A stretch of 64,000 nt of DNA, taken from CAVOGJ01 sp963700865 (GTDB lineage Bacteria; Planctomycetota; Planctomycetia; Pirellulales; Pirellulaceae). The notes under the pieces are model-generated. The model did not search any database. It had not been told where the DNA came from and worked only from the letters and a program-made list of their open reading frames with translations. Position numbers and translations under genes: made by a program. Location of the stretch: positions 1,178,001 through 1,242,000 of the forward strand of contig CAVOZC010000018.1 of NCBI GenBank assembly GCA_963700865.1, written 5' to 3'. The first letter of the stretch is position 1, and every line of letters begins with the position of its first letter. Positions 60,942 through 64,000 of the stretch are shown piece by piece.

Positions 60942-61190
60942 ATGGCCGCCACAATCGGCTCGCCTTGTATCGTCCAAATTGGCGAAGTCGCGGGTCAGGT
61001 CTGGCATACGCTGGCCGAAGAAGGCCCGCTGTCACTCGCAAAATTAGCGCGGACCGTGGAGGCTCCTCGAGATGTCGTGATGCAGGCCGTCGGTTGGCTG
61101 GCCCGCGAGAATAAGGTCGTCATCGAGGAGACTTCGCGCGGGCGATCCATTTCGCTCGCGGAGGGGAATCCGCCATTCGAGGTAGCCTGA
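60942..61190 (+). CDS. DUF2582 winged-helix protein
   Basis: An 82-residue protein starting at ATG 60942, eight bases after AAGAAGGAG. The sequence AGQVWHTLAEEGPLSLAKLA, then GWLARENKVVIEE, fits the small winged-helix DUF2582 family, which probably binds DNA. The frame is intact. The tryptophanase gene follows 70 bp downstream on the same strand, so they may be co-transcribed and the protein might regulate it. Confidence 0.82.
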   Translation: MAATIGSPCIVQIGEVAGQVWHTLAEEGPLSLAKLARTVEAPRDVVMQAVGWLARENKVVIEETSRGRSISLAEGNPPFEVA

Positions 61191-61260
61191 ATCGGCCACA
61201 ACGGGTCCCAACGGGTGATTCCGGCCAACCGTGATGTTGCAGTCAGCCGCGAGTCTCCCC

Positions 61261-62646
61261 ATGGAATTCAAGACCATCATTGAACCGTTTCGGATCAAAA
61301 CGGTTGAACCGATCCGACAAACGGACTATGCGAGTCGTCAGCGGGCCCTGCATGAAGCCGGCTACAACCTCTTTCTGCTTCGCGCGGAAGACGTGCTGAT
61401 CGATTTACTCACCGATTCGGGTACGGGAGCCATGTCGTCCGCCCAGTGGGCCGGCATGATGCAGGGGGACGAGTCGTACGCAGGCGCCAAGTCGTTCTTT
61501 CGGTTCGAGTCGGCAGTGCGGGACATCACGGGCTTTGAGCATGTCATTCCCACGCATCAGGGCCGGGCGGCTGAGCGGATCCTGTTCGCTGCGATGCTCC
61601 AGCCAGGACAACTGGTCCCCAACAACACACACTTCGACACGACGCGGGCCAACGTCGAGGCCCAGCAGGCGATTGCCCACGATATTCCGGTCCCCGTGGC
61701 GCGGCAGCCCATGCTGAAGAGCGATTTCAAGGGGGACATGGACATTGGAGAACTCAAGCGCCTGCTCGAAACGGAGCGGGACCGCATTCCGCTCGTGATG
61801 TTGACGGTCACGAATAATTCCGGGGGTGGCCAGCCAGCCAGCATGGCAAATATGCGAGCCGCCAGTGAGTTATGTCGTTCGTATCAAGTTCCTTTTTTCC
61901 TCGATGCCTGTCGCTTTGCCGAGAACAGCTGGTTCATCAAGGAGCGGGAAGCCGGCTATCACGACAAGACACCTCTGGAAATCGCCCGCGAGATGTTTTC
62001 CATGGCCGATGGTTGCACCATGAGCGCCAAGAAGGACGGGATGTCCAATATCGGCGGCTTTCTGGCGCTCAACGATCACCGGCTGGCGGCCAAGTGCCGC
62101 GACATGTTGATCCTTACCGAAGGTTTTCCCACGTATGGGGGACTTGCCGGTTACGACCTGGAAGCGATCGCCGTCGGGCTGTACGAGGCGTTGCATGAGG
62201 ATTACCTGCGCTACCGCATTCGCTCCGTGGCGTACTTGGGCGATAAACTGACAAGCGCCGGCATTCCTATCGTGCAGCCGCCGGGCGGCCATGCCATTTA
62301 CATTGATGCCTTGGCCATGCTGCCCCACATTCCCCAAGCGGAGTACCCGGCCTGGTCTCTCTCGTTGGCACTTTACTTGGCCGGTGGCATTCGTTCGGTC
62401 GAAATCGGGTCGGTGATGTTCGGTTTGCAGCCTGACGGGAGCGAGCGTCCGGCCGCCATGGAACTTGTCAGGCTGGCTTTTCCCCGTCGGGTTTATACCC
62501 AAAGCCACGTCGACTATCTGGCTGAGGTGCTGCTCTGGCTGCAGACGCAAAAGGCACGGGTGGGGGGCGTGAAAATCATTTCCAGCCCTAATACGTTGCG
62601 GCATTTCAGCGCCAAGCTCGCGCCGGTTGGCGAGTCCGTGTTCTGA
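61261..62646 (+). CDS. tnaA: Tryptophanase
   Basis: A 461-residue PLP enzyme that splits L-tryptophan to indole, pyruvate and ammonia. ATG 61261 gives MEFKTIIEPFRIKTVEPIRQ, aligned with the family start; ATG 61231 is an alternative. The PLP Lys is in MSAKKDGMSNIGGFL. Residues that separate tryptophanase from tyrosine phenol-lyase favour tryptophanase: Asp in HFDTTRAN (TPL has Thr), Glu-Ile in SVEIGSVMFG (TPL has Glu-Arg-Gly), and His in LRHFSAKL (TPL has Phe). The frame is intact. Indole may serve as a signal, but only the enzyme is seen. Confidence 0.88.
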   Translation: MEFKTIIEPFRIKTVEPIRQTDYASRQRALHEAGYNLFLLRAEDVLIDLLTDSGTGAMSSAQWAGMMQGDESYAGAKSFFRFESAVRDITGFEHVIPTHQGRAAERILFAAMLQPGQLVPNNTHFDTTRANVEAQQAIAHDIPVPVARQPMLKSDFKGDMDIGELKRLLETERDRIPLVMLTVTNNSGGGQPASMANMRAASELCRSYQVPFFLDACRFAENSWFIKEREAGYHDKTPLEIAREMFSMADGCTMSAKKDGMSNIGGFLALNDHRLAAKCRDMLILTEGFPTYGGLAGYDLEAIAVGLYEALHEDYLRYRIRSVAYLGDKLTSAGIPIVQPPGGHAIYIDALAMLPHIPQAEYPAWSLSLALYLAGGIRSVEIGSVMFGLQPDGSERPAAMELVRLAFPRRVYTQSHVDYLAEVLLWLQTQKARVGGVKIISSPNTLRHFSAKLAPVGESVF

Positions 62647-62749
62647 ACGTCACGCCCGCTGCTCCCCTGGTCGCGAACGGTTGCGACCCACTCGTGGGAT
62701 GAACGTCCTTTCAGTAGCTGACTTTGAAGAGGGCGAGTACGATTGGCTG

Positions 62750-64000
62750 ATGAGCACAAATTATTTCAGCAGCCTGCTGCTCGTCAGCTTGGCCTCGTTC
62801 TCCGCCTGGGGCCAGTTACGCATTGTCGACTACAACACGGCCGGGGGCCCGCGTGCCGGCATGGGGACGGTTCTGCAGGCCATCAGCGAGGATGCTTCGC
62901 GCGGATTTTCCCGGCAGATTGACGTCTTGTCCTTGCAGGAACAGACCGACCAGTCCTCTCAGGCGATCGTCGATTTGCTCAACGGCATCTATGGGCCGGG
63001 TACGTACGACCGCGGGATCGTGGCAGGCGTGACCAGCGGGGCTGGACGACCCGGGCTGATCTACAACACCCAAACGGTTTCGCTGATCGACGAAGTCGCA
63101 TTCGGAACCGTCAATACCTCCGCCCAGGCCCGTCAGACGCTGCGTTACCAACTGCGACCGGTGGGGTACGACAGCACCGCCGATTTTTTTGTCTATTCCA
63201 ATCACTACAAGGCCTCCACCGGATCTTCAAATCAGGCGCGACGGCAGGTGGAAGCGGCAGCCCTCCGGGCGGATGCGGATGCCCTGGGTGAGGGGACCCA
63301 TGCCATTTACTCGGGCGACTTCAACATCCGTAGCAGCAGCGAAGCGAGTTACCAGACATTGCTGGCCAGCGGTCCCGGGCAGGCCTTCGACCCGGTGGAT
63401 GCCCCCGGCAACTGGAACGATTCAAGCCAGTTCAAATGGGTCCACACGCAGGCTCCCGCGGTGAACCCCTCGGGATTGGTCGGGGGGGGCGTCGATGATC
63501 GATTTGACTTTCAACTTGTAACTGGCGAATTCCTTGATGGTGAAGGATTGGATTACCTGAGTGGTTCCTATCACACGTTTGGAAACAATGGGACGCATCA
63601 GTTGAATGGTGCCATCAGCACGGGCACGGGAGCGGCTCCCAACGTGCTGGCGGCTCTGGAAGCGGTTTCCGACCACCTGCCCGTGGTGGCCGATTATCAG
63701 GTTCCCGCGTCGATGTATGCCTTCCTGACGAGTCTTCCCACGACCGTCACGCTGGGGAGCCTTGCCGAAGTGCTTGTCGGAGTCAGAAACGATGCCGATG
63801 TTGTCGTCCCCCTTGGGGCCGACGAGCTCGATTATCAGATTCTCGTGTCGGGTAATTTGTCGGGGGATTCTAGCGGCATTTCCCTGCCGCTCGACATCGC
63901 CCAGACCCACGCCATTACCTTGAACACTTCGACGCCGGGTCCCAAGAGCGGGACGATCATTGTGACGACGTCCAGCCAGGCAGCCGCCAATCCTTACTAC
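62750..64000 (+). CDS. Secreted endonuclease/exonuclease/phosphatase-family protein, truncated by window end
   Basis: ATG 62750 is preceded by GAAGAGGGCGAG. It starts MSTNYFSSLLLVSLASFSAW, a signal peptide ending at WGQ. EEP-fold motifs follow: RIVDYNTAGG, DVLSLQEQTDQ (metal Glu), YSNHYKAST, YSGDFNIRSSSE (GDFN) and SDHLPVVADYQV (SDH with the catalytic His). After residue ~330 comes a Thr/Val-rich domain (TVTLGSLAEVLVGVRNDADV), perhaps an Ig-like module. The open frame continues to base 64000 with no stop, so the C-terminus is missing. It likely cleaves phosphodiesters outside the cell. Confidence 0.85.
   Translation, partial: MSTNYFSSLLLVSLASFSAWGQLRIVDYNTAGGPRAGMGTVLQAISEDASRGFSRQIDVLSLQEQTDQSSQAIVDLLNGIYGPGTYDRGIVAGVTSGAGRPGLIYNTQTVSLIDEVAFGTVNTSAQARQTLRYQLRPVGYDSTADFFVYSNHYKASTGSSNQARRQVEAAALRADADALGEGTHAIYSGDFNIRSSSEASYQTLLASGPGQAFDPVDAPGNWNDSSQFKWVHTQAPAVNPSGLVGGGVDDRFDFQLVTGEFLDGEGLDYLSGSYHTFGNNGTHQLNGAISTGTGAAPNVLAALEAVSDHLPVVADYQVPASMYAFLTSLPTTVTLGSLAEVLVGVRNDADVVVPLGADELDYQILVSGNLSGDSSGISLPLDIAQTHAITLNTSTPGPKSGTIIVTTSSQAAANPYY

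Overview
The window comes from a planctomycete, probably of the Pirellulales type. The signs are PEP-CTERM secreted proteins, secreted proteins with LEPR/LEAR-type N-terminal motifs, a DUF1559 protein, Ser/Thr kinases fused to TPR or helical tails, a small ECF sigma factor, dockerin repeats, multihaem cytochromes, short palindromic repeats and high-GC core genes. No taxonomic marker such as rRNA is present, so this is an inference.

Layout. 1-3.2 kb: a DUF2141 protein, an SDR/DUF2867 protein and mobA. 3.3-5.5 kb: two PEP-CTERM genes bracketed by two copies of one long hairpin. 5.7-9.8 kb: a kinase-TPR gene and an ECF sigma factor. 10.4-14.7 kb: a third PEP-CTERM gene, a Gly-rich beta-helix protein and a 7-CxxCH cytochrome, followed by an internally deleted mobA remnant and tRNA-Leu(GAG). 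15.3-24.9 kb: housekeeping and signalling genes (GAF/SpoIIE phosphatase, PepD dipeptidase, SDR, GNAT, ketosynthase, YqgE, YjbQ, DUF1559). 25-31.3 kb, minus strand: a DWG-type kinase, a secreted hypothetical and a dockerin protein with two GlcG/HbpS domains. 31.6-39.9 kb, plus strand: a putative porin, a 10-CxxCH cytochrome with a beta-propeller, a LarA-like protein and thymidine kinase.

39.9-47.6 kb is the accessory region. It is a graveyard of Rhs (polymorphic toxin) ends and candidate immunity genes embedded in repeats. It holds six copies of a ~236-bp element with inverted ends, a ~735-bp and a ~298-bp near-identical duplication (the latter carrying the 3' end of ribD), and a truncated group II intron next to its intron-less counterpart. 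47.5-51.9 kb is a minus-strand tal - SEC-C protein - ribD operon. 52.2-64 kb holds an outer-membrane-like protein, an RND/MMPL exporter, a secreted multidomain protein with a cyclophilin domain, a DUF2582 regulator, tryptophanase and an extracellular endonuclease/phosphatase that runs off the end.

About 18 genes or gene parts are interrupted by single frameshifts, including core genes such as ribD, the ECF sigma factor and the RND exporter. This density suggests residual indel errors in the assembly for many of them, so frameshifted genes are annotated as single genes with the break noted. Frames and joins were read by eye; no database search was run.
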